Shown here: positions 37,801 through 46,662 of the stretch, piece by piece
Layout of the letters: the number at the start of each line of letters is the position of its first letter
How positions within the stretch are numbered: the first letter of the stretch is position 1
Assembly: GCA_022984795.1 (NCBI GenBank)
Contig: JALIHJ010000048.1
Span: 62,001 to 126,000 of the forward strand
Length of the DNA stretch: 64,000 bases
Origin: Fabrea salina
Lineage: Eukaryota; Ciliophora; Heterotrichea; Heterotrichida; Fabreidae
Direction: 5' to 3'
The notes under the pieces: model-generated
What the model was told of the DNA's origin: nothing
Seen by the model: only the letters and a program-made list of their open reading frames with translations
Database searches by the model: none
Position numbers and translations under genes: made by a program

Positions 37801-38241
37801 ATGAAAGTAGTAATTCAAAGAGTCCTTAATGGAAGTGTGCACGTAGGACAAGAGTGCGTAGGAGCAATAGGGCCTGGCCTAGTAGTTTTGCTTGGAATTA
37901 GCAGAAACGACACTTTAGAAGACGTTCAAAAACTAGCTAGGAAAGTACTTAGTGTGCGTCTTTGGTCCGGTGAAAAAAGGTGGAGTCTCAACGTGACTCA
38001 AAAAGACTTTGAAGTGCTTGTGATCTCCCAGTTCACTTTGTACGGAGTTTTAAAAGGAAACAGACCTGACTTTCACATGGCCATGCAACCTGAACAAGCC
38101 CAAGAGCTTTACTTGCAGTTTGTGGAGGAGCTTAAAAAGAGCTACTTCCCCAACAAAATACAAACAGGGGCTTTTGGCCAGTACATGAACATCCATATGA
38201 CCAACGACGGCCCTGTTACTATAGAACTCCAGTCGAATTAA
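37801..38241 (+). CDS. DTD1: D-aminoacyl-tRNA deacylase (DTD)
   Basis: 146 residues, full length. MKVVIQRVLNGSVHV is the family start. The two active-site signatures are SQFTLYG and MTNDGPVTIEL. The enzyme frees tRNA from D-amino acids and misplaced glycine; cytosolic. It is 29 bases downstream of the tRNA-Val gene, which is divergent, so the two have separate promoters in a tiny space. The stop is followed 11 bases later by the next gene. Confidence 0.95.
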   Translation: MKVVIQRVLNGSVHVGQECVGAIGPGLVVLLGISRNDTLEDVQKLARKVLSVRLWSGEKRWSLNVTQKDFEVLVISQFTLYGVLKGNRPDFHMAMQPEQAQELYLQFVEELKKSYFPNKIQTGAFGQYMNIHMTNDGPVTIELQSN

Positions 38242-38252
38242 TAAGTATAATC

Positions 38253-39188
38253 ATGGAAGTCTGGAGTCACACCTTTGAATTCTTAAAGTCTTTAGGACTG
38301 CCTGAACTCTCTCTTACACTCACAGTTCAAAACTCAACCCTTAACCTTAGGTCTAAGATTATATACGCTTTGGCAGCTTACTCTGCAGTGAGTTTGGGCA
38401 AAAAAGCAATAGAACTGGTGATTCAGGGCATTCAGTGCTCAGTGCCCAGTAAGTACGCTAAACTTAGCCGTAGTGACTCTGAGGAGGACTTTGTGCCCAA
38501 GTGGGCTTTGATTCTGGGGGCAGACACTGCAATAGGTCAAGGATTTGCTGCAGAACTAGCTGAAAGGGGGTTCCAACTAGTTTTTGTAGGCAAAGACATG
38601 AACTCTATGGAGAACTACGCAAAGAGTCTTTGCGCTTCAAAGCTAGTGAACGTGAACTTTCTAGAGCTTTCTTACTCAGAAGACCACGACTTAAACAAGC
38701 TACTGGAAGAACTGGACATCACCATAAACGGAGTGGACATCCACTTAGTGGTCAACGCTTACAGCCACATGTCTCTGCTTGAACTTAAAGAGGACTCAGA
38801 CTACAAAGTGTTTAGTGAAACTTGTGACAAACAAATAATAGTGCCTTCTGTGGTCATCTCAAAAGCAATACAGAAGATGCAGATTCTGAACCATGGAGGT
38901 TTGGTTTACAACATAAGTTCTGGGTTTGTTGAGAAGCCTTCTAAAAAGTACTACTTGTTTGGAGCTTGTGCTAACTTTTTGGACTACTATTCGCAGGCAT
39001 CCTTTAAAAACCATGCCAAAAAAGGAGTATTTGTCCACACAGTCAGGCATTTCTTAAGCAAGCAAGCTTCTCCTGAAGAGCATCAACGACTAGCTAAGAA
39101 CTGCTTAAAGTGGGCAGGCCAGAAACCAGTGATATACGGGGGTTTCAAAGACTCACTTAAATCCAAGCTTTACTACTACTTCCTTTAA
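38253..39188 (+). CDS. SDR-family protein, HSD17B12/HSDL1-like, catalytic motif lost
   Basis: 311 residues. An N-terminal hydrophobic stretch (about 25-55, IIYALAAYSAVSLG) is followed by a Rossmann SDR domain: WALILGADTAIGQGFAAELA with the glycine pattern G-x3-x2-GxG, and NAYSHMS in place of NNAG. The Ser is present (YNISSGFVEKPS), but the YxxxK motif reads YYLFGAC, without the Lys. The layout matches ER-membrane HSD17B12 or HSDL1, and HSDL1 is itself inactive. So it may bind NAD(P) or a sterol without catalysis. Confidence 0.75.
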   Translation: MEVWSHTFEFLKSLGLPELSLTLTVQNSTLNLRSKIIYALAAYSAVSLGKKAIELVIQGIQCSVPSKYAKLSRSDSEEDFVPKWALILGADTAIGQGFAAELAERGFQLVFVGKDMNSMENYAKSLCASKLVNVNFLELSYSEDHDLNKLLEELDITINGVDIHLVVNAYSHMSLLELKEDSDYKVFSETCDKQIIVPSVVISKAIQKMQILNHGGLVYNISSGFVEKPSKKYYLFGACANFLDYYSQASFKNHAKKGVFVHTVRHFLSKQASPEEHQRLAKNCLKWAGQKPVIYGGFKDSLKSKLYYYFL

Positions 39189-39195
39189 TCTCACA

Positions 39196-42147
39196 CTAAG
39201 AGTTAATTAGTAAGGGAGTTTCTTCTTTGGACTTTTGTTGTGACTTAAACTTAAATGAAGTTGCACAAATTCTAACAATCAGAGCCACCAACAACCCTGC
39301 AGCTCCTACCAGAATACAAGCTGCATGCTGCTCCAGACTTAAAGGAGAGCACTTCAAGGGTTCTCCGCCTAGTTCTACCAGCATAAGTTGAATTGCTACT
39401 GTTGCCACAAGTATTACAGCGAACATCATGTTTTGGAAGAAGTTTTTGAAGAAGTTCCACTCTTTCAAACTGAGTTTTCTGCAGTTTATTTCGTTGAAAA
39501 CTTGTAGCATCACAAAAGTGTGGAAAAACATTGTGAAGTGCCTTCCGTTGTCTTCTGTCCATTCGTCCTTTCCAAAGCTTTCTTCAATGTCAAAGATGCT
39601 CGGGCCTAAGTACAACAGAACCAACAACACAGCTACTTGGTAAACTGTTTGTGAAACTATTGTAGCGTACATGTCAGAGTTGATGATGCTCTCGTTCCTT
39701 CCAAAGGGTTTGGAGTCAAAAAGGTCCTCTGTAGGCTGCTCTGTAGCCAAAGCTAACGCTGCCAATGAGTCCATTATCAAGTTCACCCAAAGCATCTGCA
39801 CAGCTGTTAAAGGCGAGTCTTCTACAGTCAAAGCCCCCACTATGCTTACTACTAAAGCCACAACGTTCACAGTTATTTGGAACTGTAAAAACTTTCTAAT
39901 GGATGAGTACACGTTTCTGCCCCACTTCACAGAGTTAACCACCGACATAAAGTTGTCGTCAATTAGTATAATGTCAGCACTTTCCTTCGCAAGTGCAGTT
40001 CCAGACATCATAGCTAGTCCAATGTCACTTTGTTTAAGTGCAGCTGCATCGTTGGACCCGTCTCCAGTAACTCCTACAACCTCTCCTAGTTGCCTTAACC
40101 CCATTACTAGCAGAAGCTTGTCCTCTGGAGAACACCTAGCTATGACTTTTAAGCCTGAAGCCATTTCTTTAAAGGCTTCTATGTCGCCTACTTTGAACCC
40201 AGACACTTTTTCGTTTTCGTCAAACTGAGTCACAAGGCCACCTGCTCTTTGTCGGAACTCGTAGCCTTCCATAGCTTGGGACTCTTCGTTAGTGAAGCTT
40301 GGTTCTAAAATGCCTGACTCCTTTGCTATTTTAATAGCGGTTTCTAGTGAGTCACCTGTAACCATAACTACTTTAACGCCTGCGTGCTGGACTTTGTCAA
40401 CTGCATTTTTAGCTTCGCTCCTAAGTGGGTCTTCGATTCCTAGTAAGCCTAGAAACACCAAGTCTTTTTCGAATTCTTCTTGAGAAACATCTGGTTCGTA
40501 AACTTCTTGGGTTGTTTTGCAAGCAAGAGCTAAAACCCTGAGTCCGTCTTTAGAAAAAGAAGCTATTTCTTCTTTGATTTCAGCAGTTAACTTTTCGTCA
40601 AGGACAGCCACTGAGTCATCAGGCATTGCTAAGTACTTGCAATACTTTAAAACTACTTCTGGAGCTCCTTTAGTGTAGACAACTGTTTTTCCCTGGTACC
40701 CATACACTGTTGTCATTCTCTTGCTTGAAGAGTTAAAAGCAAACTGCACTTTGATGGAATTGATGTCCCTCAAAAGCTGGTACTTTTCTCCATAGGTTTC
40801 CACAAGCTGGAGCATAGCACACTCAGTTCTGTTTCCTATGAGCTCCTGAATTCCGTCTTTAAGAGTTATAAAAGCTGTGGTGTTCCGAGAAATGCTTTGG
40901 CATACTACCTTTTTTTGGTGCTCTGTAAGGTGAGTGCCTTGGGTCCTGTAGAACTTAGACCTAGTAACTTTCATTCTGTTTTCTGTAAGAGTTCCAGTTT
41001 TGTCTGAGCACACATAAGTGGCTGCTCCCATTGTTTCGCACCCTTTGATGTGCCTCACAAAGATGTTTTCTTCCTTCATTCTGAAAACTGAGTAAGCCAT
41101 TGCTAGTGTCAGGGCTAAAGGTAGTCCTTCGGGAATAGCTACTACCAGTATAGTAATTCCTAAAATTACCGCCGAAACCAAACCTTCGGTTGCTTCTTTG
41201 TCCCACTTTCCATCCACAACTGAGTCAAAAGAAATGTGCCCAATAAGCACAAGAGTAAGAACCAAACCAGCATAGAAACCTAGTTTTCCCAACCCAGCAG
41301 CAATGCCTGTGAGTGACTCTTGCAAGGGGGTTTCTTGGTCCTCTTCTAGGTGGTCTGTGAGTCTTTTGTTTTTGCCCTGCACTGAGTGAGGCCCAACAGC
41401 ACACACCAAAACTAGCCCATTGCCCTCTATTACTTTGGAACCTGATATCAAAAAAATGTCACTGTTGTAGTCACTGCCTCTGAGTTCGCTTTTCTTCACA
41501 GTATCAGATTCTCCAGTAAGTGCACTTTCGTCAACAACTATGTTTGAACCTTTTACAAGTAACCCGTCAGCAGGAAGGATCTCTCCAGGACCTATGCACA
41601 TGATATCTCCAACCAGCAACTCTTTTGCTGAGATTTCTTTTTCAGAGCCATCGCGAGTGACTACTACTTTGTGAGTGTCTACCTGCTGGTTCAGTTTTAT
41701 GAACTGCTTTTCTTTCATAGAGTCATTGACAGCAGTAACTACCACCACAATAACTACGGCAGAAAGAATTGCTACTCCTTCGAGCCAGCCTGAAGAAGGT
41801 TTTTGGGCAAACCCTATTACTAGGGATACCACCGCTGCCACTATTAAAATTTGTAAAACTGTGTCTTTTAATGACTCCCAAACAAAAAACCAAAAACCTT
41901 TCCGCTCCCTCACATAGGGCTGGTTGTTTCCAAAGTGTTCTTCACGCATTTTCAAGCTTTCAGGCTCACACGAGATGCCTCTCATCAAGTCGGACTTTAG
42001 GGTTTGCGTGATGCCTAGTAGTCCATTGTGCTTTTTCAAAATAGCTAAGCTTTTGCCATTTCTAATGTGATCTTGAACCAGCATGTCTCCTATTTCTTCA
42101 GGGGTGATTGCAAACCTGTTCCACTCCAACTTGTCCTTAGACGACAT
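39196..42147 (-). CDS. PMCA: plasma-membrane-type Ca2+-ATPase (P2B, PMCA)
   Basis: 983 residues with about ten membrane segments. A-domain TGES (SALTGESDTVKK), M4 calcium motif PEGLPLALTLAM, phosphorylation site CSDKTGTLTENRM, nucleotide site TKGAPEVVLKYC, hinge VTGDGSNDAAALKQSDIG (Ser where Thr is usual, Ala where Pro is usual). The C-terminal tail after the last helix is short (about 20 residues), so the long calmodulin-binding tail of animal PMCAs is absent. The N-terminal block ILKKHNGLLGITQTLKSD could be the regulatory site as in plant ACAs. It pumps calcium out of the cytosol or into cortical alveoli. Confidence 0.92.
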   Translation of the reverse strand: MSSKDKLEWNRFAITPEEIGDMLVQDHIRNGKSLAILKKHNGLLGITQTLKSDLMRGISCEPESLKMREEHFGNNQPYVRERKGFWFFVWESLKDTVLQILIVAAVVSLVIGFAQKPSSGWLEGVAILSAVVIVVVVTAVNDSMKEKQFIKLNQQVDTHKVVVTRDGSEKEISAKELLVGDIMCIGPGEILPADGLLVKGSNIVVDESALTGESDTVKKSELRGSDYNSDIFLISGSKVIEGNGLVLVCAVGPHSVQGKNKRLTDHLEEDQETPLQESLTGIAAGLGKLGFYAGLVLTLVLIGHISFDSVVDGKWDKEATEGLVSAVILGITILVVAIPEGLPLALTLAMAYSVFRMKEENIFVRHIKGCETMGAATYVCSDKTGTLTENRMKVTRSKFYRTQGTHLTEHQKKVVCQSISRNTTAFITLKDGIQELIGNRTECAMLQLVETYGEKYQLLRDINSIKVQFAFNSSSKRMTTVYGYQGKTVVYTKGAPEVVLKYCKYLAMPDDSVAVLDEKLTAEIKEEIASFSKDGLRVLALACKTTQEVYEPDVSQEEFEKDLVFLGLLGIEDPLRSEAKNAVDKVQHAGVKVVMVTGDSLETAIKIAKESGILEPSFTNEESQAMEGYEFRQRAGGLVTQFDENEKVSGFKVGDIEAFKEMASGLKVIARCSPEDKLLLVMGLRQLGEVVGVTGDGSNDAAALKQSDIGLAMMSGTALAKESADIILIDDNFMSVVNSVKWGRNVYSSIRKFLQFQITVNVVALVVSIVGALTVEDSPLTAVQMLWVNLIMDSLAALALATEQPTEDLFDSKPFGRNESIINSDMYATIVSQTVYQVAVLLVLLYLGPSIFDIEESFGKDEWTEDNGRHFTMFFHTFVMLQVFNEINCRKLSLKEWNFFKNFFQNMMFAVILVATVAIQLMLVELGGEPLKCSPLSLEQHAACILVGAAGLLVALIVRICATSFKFKSQQKSKEETPLLINS

Positions 42148-42168
42148 TTATTTAAAACGGATATTAGA

Positions 42169-44400
42169 TTAACCCTGTGTATAGGCTGCAAGTTCAACTG
42201 TAACATTCTCCACGGGGTAGTGGTCTTCAAACCGAGCTACTACTTGGTCTCCTTCGTACTCCACTGCGTCGAACTTCAAAGCTGTAGGAATGCTTCCTCT
42301 AACAGACCCTTCTAAAAGCTTTAGTTTCACGTAAACCTTGCCTGAGGCCTGCTTTTGAACTTCTTTGCAAGGGTAAATCTCGATTCCGTCGTCTTCAACT
42401 AGGAGCTGCTCTAAAGGTGTTCTTTCGAACTGCATGTCAGCCATTACGTTTTCAAGGCTTTGTGTTTCTAAGGTGTTTTCTACTGTGAAGTCCAGTACTA
42501 CAAAGTCTTCGAAGTAGTGGGTTGCGTAAGACACCAAGAACTCTGCAGTCTTCTCAGTGAGTGGAGAAGAGTTAGTTGAAACTATTGGCGGGCCTAACTT
42601 AGAAAGGTCAGGAATGCTTTGGAGTCCAGTAGGTTTGGGTTTTTCAGGAAGTTTGCCCTGGGTTTTAGTTTCTTCAGGTTTTTCTTTGACAGTTTGGGCT
42701 TCTTCAAGTGAGAAAGGCTTGCCTGACTCTTGGCACTTTAAGACTCCTGCTTCAAGTTGCGAAATAGAAACAGGCATGATTGATGAGGGCAAGTGGTCTT
42801 TTTCCAAACAATTTAGGTAAAACTTAGCTCTTTCTCTAACTTCGTCTTCTTTGTCTTCTAAACAGCGCTTCAATAAAACCTGGACGTTTTCAGCTAGTGA
42901 AGTAGTTCTTCCAAACTTAGCTAAAGCAGTCACTGCTGCTGCCCTGACCATTCCTTTTTCCAAAATAAATCTGTTGTAGATGTACCTGATGTACCGCGAA
43001 GGGTCGCTTGTATTAGGGCCTAGTTCCCCTAGAATGAAAAGAACTTTGCACTGCAGGAACTCAAAAGAACAGTCTTCAATGAAGTCTGCCAGCACTGTCA
43101 GAATAACTTCAGAGCTACTTGGAAGTGACTCTATAAGGTTCATTAAGGTGTCCACAATGTTTTGTTTGAGCAAAAACCCTCCTTCTCCTTTCAAAACACT
43201 TCCTACAAAGTTCAACAAAGACTTAGTTTTTTGGGGCATCCGGGCACACAGGGTTTTAACTGACTCAATCAACTCAATCTTAAAGTCGTCTGTGCACTCA
43301 CTCATGAACTGTTCAATCTGACTTAAAAGGTGGTCTACATTGTCTTCTGTGCTGAGTTTGAGCAGGGTTGAAATAGCCATTGTGGCAATCGTTCTGTTAG
43401 ACTCAGAAATAAGGGGTTCGTACTCCCTGGTGGAGGAGTAAAGCAAGTTGGAGTGCTTGACTGCGTAGTTGTTAATAGTTCTGATGCCTGCAAGTTTAGT
43501 TGTATTTTTGTTTGAAGACAAAAATAGCTGGAGAACAGCAATGGCTGCTGAAACATTGTAGCCTTCAAGGATATCTGAGTACTCACAAATAGTTTTAGCT
43601 GCTTCGTAGACTACCATGTCTTGGCTTTGTTTCAAAGCAGACATCAGAAAGTTGCCTATTTTCTGCAGAATTAACTTGTCAAAGGGGATGTTTTTGAGAC
43701 TAATCCTCATGAACCTTATGAGCTGGGTTCTGGCTAAAGGAGACTTTAAGTTAGCTCCAATCATAGACTCAAAAAACTTAGAAAGAGCCAAAGGGTCGTT
43801 TTTCTTCATTTCGTACAAAAGAAGCATAGCGTGGTAGTGCACGTTGAAGTTCTTAGAGTTGAGTTTTTCCTGGACTTCAGTGACCCACTTCTTAACTACT
43901 TCAGGGTGGCTTTTGCTGAGTTTGAGTCCAGTGAGCAAGGCCGAAGCACTTACAGCATCATTCTTGTCAACAATGCAGTTTTTAATGTACCTTTCCATCT
44001 GGAGCAGAAGTGAAGGGTCGATTATTTTGGCCATAACTCTAAGGGCTCCTGCTTTGTAGTAAGGGTTCTCAGCAGTGGAGACGTCCCGAGAAAGCGAACT
44101 AGTGATCATAAAGACCTCCCCCTCCTTGGGGTTCAGGTCTTTCAGCAGCAAGAATAACAGTTTGCGGATGTGGGAGTGCTCTGACTGGTACAGTTTGGAA
44201 ACCCTGAAAAAGATGTCTGTGGTTTCTGTATCAGTGAGTTCAGATCCTTGGTTTAGGAGAAGCAGTACTTTGCTCATAACTGGAATGCACTCGTGAGCTA
44301 TTATAGGAGAAGCTCCGAAACACCTTGACTCCTGCAATACTTGAGTTTTTTCTAGAGTTGACAGCAGGTCTGCTTCTTTTAAGTCTTGAACTCCTTTCAT
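42169..44400 (-). CDS. COPG: coatomer subunit gamma (COPG), short C-terminal appendage
   Basis: 743 residues; animal COPG is about 870. The trunk shows LEKTQVLQESRCFGASPI, MLLLYEMKKNDPLALSKF, LQLFLSSNKNTTKLAGIRTI, SNRTIATMAISTLLKLST, YIRYIYNRFILEKGMVRAAA and AKFYLNCLEKD. The appendage begins (VVLDFTVENTLETQSLENV) but stops after VENVTVELAAYTQG, losing the final subdomain of about 130 residues. The next gene begins 21 bases on, so there is no room for a missing exon. COPI coats retrograde Golgi-ER vesicles. Confidence 0.93.
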   Translation of the reverse strand: MKGVQDLKEADLLSTLEKTQVLQESRCFGASPIIAHECIPVMSKVLLLLNQGSELTDTETTDIFFRVSKLYQSEHSHIRKLLFLLLKDLNPKEGEVFMITSSLSRDVSTAENPYYKAGALRVMAKIIDPSLLLQMERYIKNCIVDKNDAVSASALLTGLKLSKSHPEVVKKWVTEVQEKLNSKNFNVHYHAMLLLYEMKKNDPLALSKFFESMIGANLKSPLARTQLIRFMRISLKNIPFDKLILQKIGNFLMSALKQSQDMVVYEAAKTICEYSDILEGYNVSAAIAVLQLFLSSNKNTTKLAGIRTINNYAVKHSNLLYSSTREYEPLISESNRTIATMAISTLLKLSTEDNVDHLLSQIEQFMSECTDDFKIELIESVKTLCARMPQKTKSLLNFVGSVLKGEGGFLLKQNIVDTLMNLIESLPSSSEVILTVLADFIEDCSFEFLQCKVLFILGELGPNTSDPSRYIRYIYNRFILEKGMVRAAAVTALAKFGRTTSLAENVQVLLKRCLEDKEDEVRERAKFYLNCLEKDHLPSSIMPVSISQLEAGVLKCQESGKPFSLEEAQTVKEKPEETKTQGKLPEKPKPTGLQSIPDLSKLGPPIVSTNSSPLTEKTAEFLVSYATHYFEDFVVLDFTVENTLETQSLENVMADMQFERTPLEQLLVEDDGIEIYPCKEVQKQASGKVYVKLKLLEGSVRGSIPTALKFDAVEYEGDQVVARFEDHYPVENVTVELAAYTQG

Positions 44401-44421
44401 TTTTATAATCTTAAGTTACCT

Positions 44422-45813
44422 TTACACATGCTTGTAAAAAACTTCTTTGAATTGCTCAAAGTTCACTGGAAGCTCTAAGTCAGGCACTCCAGACAGGCTT
44501 TGGAGGTCTTCGTAATTCAGAAGGCCGTCGTTGTCTATATCAAAAGACTTAAAAGCTGCCAGAAGTTCCTTGTCTTGAAGCTCTTGCTTATAGTCAAAAG
44601 TAGCTACTACAAACTCGTTGAAGTAGAGGACTCCTTTTTTAGAACCTGTTAGGTTTAACAGAGCACTTTCAACTTCGTTTAGGGAACCAGCTTTTAAGTC
44701 TTGACTTGACACAAAGCCCTTTTTAGACTTGTCTAAAGCATTGAATGCTCTAGTGTACTTCTTAAGCCTAAAAGTAGGCAAATACTTACAAATGGATTTT
44801 TTAGTTTCTTCTATTAAAGCAAAACTCCTTTTACAGCTCACAAGCGACTTCCAAATTTCATAAGGTACTTGGGTGCTCTCTTGGAACTTAGAAATCCAGG
44901 GGTGTTTCAAGGCTTTTTGCACTGAAATTCTCCTAGAAGGACTCACTGTCAGCATTTCAGAAACTAAGTCAATAGCTTCCGGGCTTATTTTTTGGCGTGT
45001 CTGTTTAGAAAAGCTAGGCCTGAAGTTTCTGATTTCATCGAAAAGCATGTCGTGGGAACTAGAGATAAAAGGCCCACTTCCAAATAGCATAAAGTAAGTC
45101 ATTACTCCTAGCGACCAAACGTCGCACTCCTTACTGTAGTTTCTTTTAAGTACTTCAGGAGCTATAAACATAGCAGTGCCTATTTTATGGATCAAGTTTT
45201 CTCCTTTTTTAAAGAACCTTGAAAACCCAAAGTCTATTACTTTCAGATCTGAGTAGTCCTCTTCGTCACAAATGATTACGTTGTCCAGTTTTAAGTCCCT
45301 GTGGACTATGTTGTGCCCGTGCAAGTAGTTCAAAGCTTCTAGAATACTTCTCACTGCATTTGAAGCTTGCAACTCGTTTAGTGGGCCGCTTTTAGCCAGT
45401 ATTTCTGATAGTGGTCTTCCTTCGCAATACTCAGTAACTATGTGCACACTGCAACCATCATAAAACCCTTCCAGGAGTTTTAAGACTCTGGGATGGTTAA
45501 TGCACTTTAGCATTCCTAGCTCCTTTACACTGTCCTCAGTCTCATGGATTTTTCTGAATTTCAAAGTGCTTTTAATTGCAACTTTAGGTGCTTTTTCTAG
45601 GTCTAGAGCTTGGTCGTTCCTTTCAGAGTTGCTTAGCCTGTAAGCTTCCCTTACTACACCAAATTTCCCACTTCCGACCTGTTTACAAATTCTATAGTAC
45701 TTCAGTATTTCTAATTGAAACTTACTTCTGGACCCAGTTATGCACCAGCTAGTTGTGCTTGAAAGGCTATCCTTTCTAAGGTCTTTTCTTCCTTTGGCTA
45801 CACAAACACCCAT
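44422..45813 (-). CDS. calcium-dependent protein kinase (CDPK), second copy
   Basis: 463 residues. MGVCVAKG predicts myristoylation and palmitoylation. Kinase motifs: VGSGKFGVVREAY, VAIKS, IVHRDLKLDNVIIC, VIDFGFSRF, IGTAMFIAPEV, CDVWSLGVMTYFM. A junction helix and four EF-hand positions follow, but only the last is canonical (DIDNDGLLNYED); ALDKSKKGFVSSQD is degenerate. Compared with the CDPK at 20087-21496, the layout is the same but sequences are well diverged, so this is not a recent tandem copy. No intron is needed. Confidence 0.9.
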   Translation of the reverse strand: MGVCVAKGRKDLRKDSLSSTTSWCITGSRSKFQLEILKYYRICKQVGSGKFGVVREAYRLSNSERNDQALDLEKAPKVAIKSTLKFRKIHETEDSVKELGMLKCINHPRVLKLLEGFYDGCSVHIVTEYCEGRPLSEILAKSGPLNELQASNAVRSILEALNYLHGHNIVHRDLKLDNVIICDEEDYSDLKVIDFGFSRFFKKGENLIHKIGTAMFIAPEVLKRNYSKECDVWSLGVMTYFMLFGSGPFISSSHDMLFDEIRNFRPSFSKQTRQKISPEAIDLVSEMLTVSPSRRISVQKALKHPWISKFQESTQVPYEIWKSLVSCKRSFALIEETKKSICKYLPTFRLKKYTRAFNALDKSKKGFVSSQDLKAGSLNEVESALLNLTGSKKGVLYFNEFVVATFDYKQELQDKELLAAFKSFDIDNDGLLNYEDLQSLSGVPDLELPVNFEQFKEVFYKHV

Positions 45814-45870
45814 TTAACAATGTAAGCCATTCTTATGTATTATTCAGAAAACATATAGATTTACCTTTAA

Positions 45871-46662
45871 ATGGAAAGTTTATCGAGTCCACTAAAGAAA
45901 AGCAGAGGCGAAAACTCAGCAGCAGCCGCAGCCTTAAAAGCTTTGCAGAACCAAATCCAAGACTTAAAAGCCCAAAACTCAGAGCTGAACAACCAACTTA
46001 AGAACTCAGAAAACAAACTCCAAGAAACAAACCAATACTGGGAAAACTATTCACAACAACTAAAAAAAGAGTTTTACTACAAAGAAAAAGAATACAACAC
46101 CCACATAGAGTACCTAGAAGAGAAGCTCAAAACACTAGACAGCAACACTCACGACTTAGAATTCGAAAACCAAGAACTAAGGAACTTAGTTAAAGAGCTT
46201 GAACAAAAAGACTCTCAAATTGTTCTTTACAAAAGAGAAATAGACAGACTCCAAAGAGAAGTCTCCAGCAGAGACCAAGAAAACGAACTCTACAACCAAA
46301 CCATCCAACAACTCGAAAAAGAAAAATCTCTTTTAGAAGAAAACATCGACTACTACTTTACTTCTAGAGCCTTTTTAGGCCACAAAGACTACGAGACAGA
46401 AGAGTCTTTTGTTAGGAAAACTGACCTTTCAGAAGAACCCCAAAAAAGCTTCCAAGAAAAACAACTAGAAAACGAAATTGAAGATTTAAAGTCCGAGTAC
46501 AAAGCACTGATTAACTCTGAAGGAAACTCTTACTTAGGCTCTCAAGAACTTGCACGTCTTAGCAAACTCATTGAACAAAAAAGCGAAAACTTAAACGAAA
46601 TCAGGACGAAAAAGTACCAACTCCTCAACAAAAGGTTCCAAGACACCATAAGCTTTACCTAG
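45871..46662 (+). CDS. coiled-coil protein, 263 aa
   Basis: After a basic leader (MESLSSPLKKSRGENSAAAA), residues 20-170 and 200-255 are continuous heptads rich in Glu, Lys, Gln and Leu. This resembles basal-body or spindle proteins, but no family is recognised. The start is 57 bases from the divergent CDPK. Its TAG abuts the TTA stop of the convergent kelch gene. Confidence 0.65.
   Translation: MESLSSPLKKSRGENSAAAAALKALQNQIQDLKAQNSELNNQLKNSENKLQETNQYWENYSQQLKKEFYYKEKEYNTHIEYLEEKLKTLDSNTHDLEFENQELRNLVKELEQKDSQIVLYKREIDRLQREVSSRDQENELYNQTIQQLEKEKSLLEENIDYYFTSRAFLGHKDYETEESFVRKTDLSEEPQKSFQEKQLENEIEDLKSEYKALINSEGNSYLGSQELARLSKLIEQKSENLNEIRTKKYQLLNKRFQDTISFT

Noticed and set aside
39671-40483. 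Plus-strand ORFs opposite PMCA
   Set aside because: Antisense shadows of a well-supported P-type ATPase.
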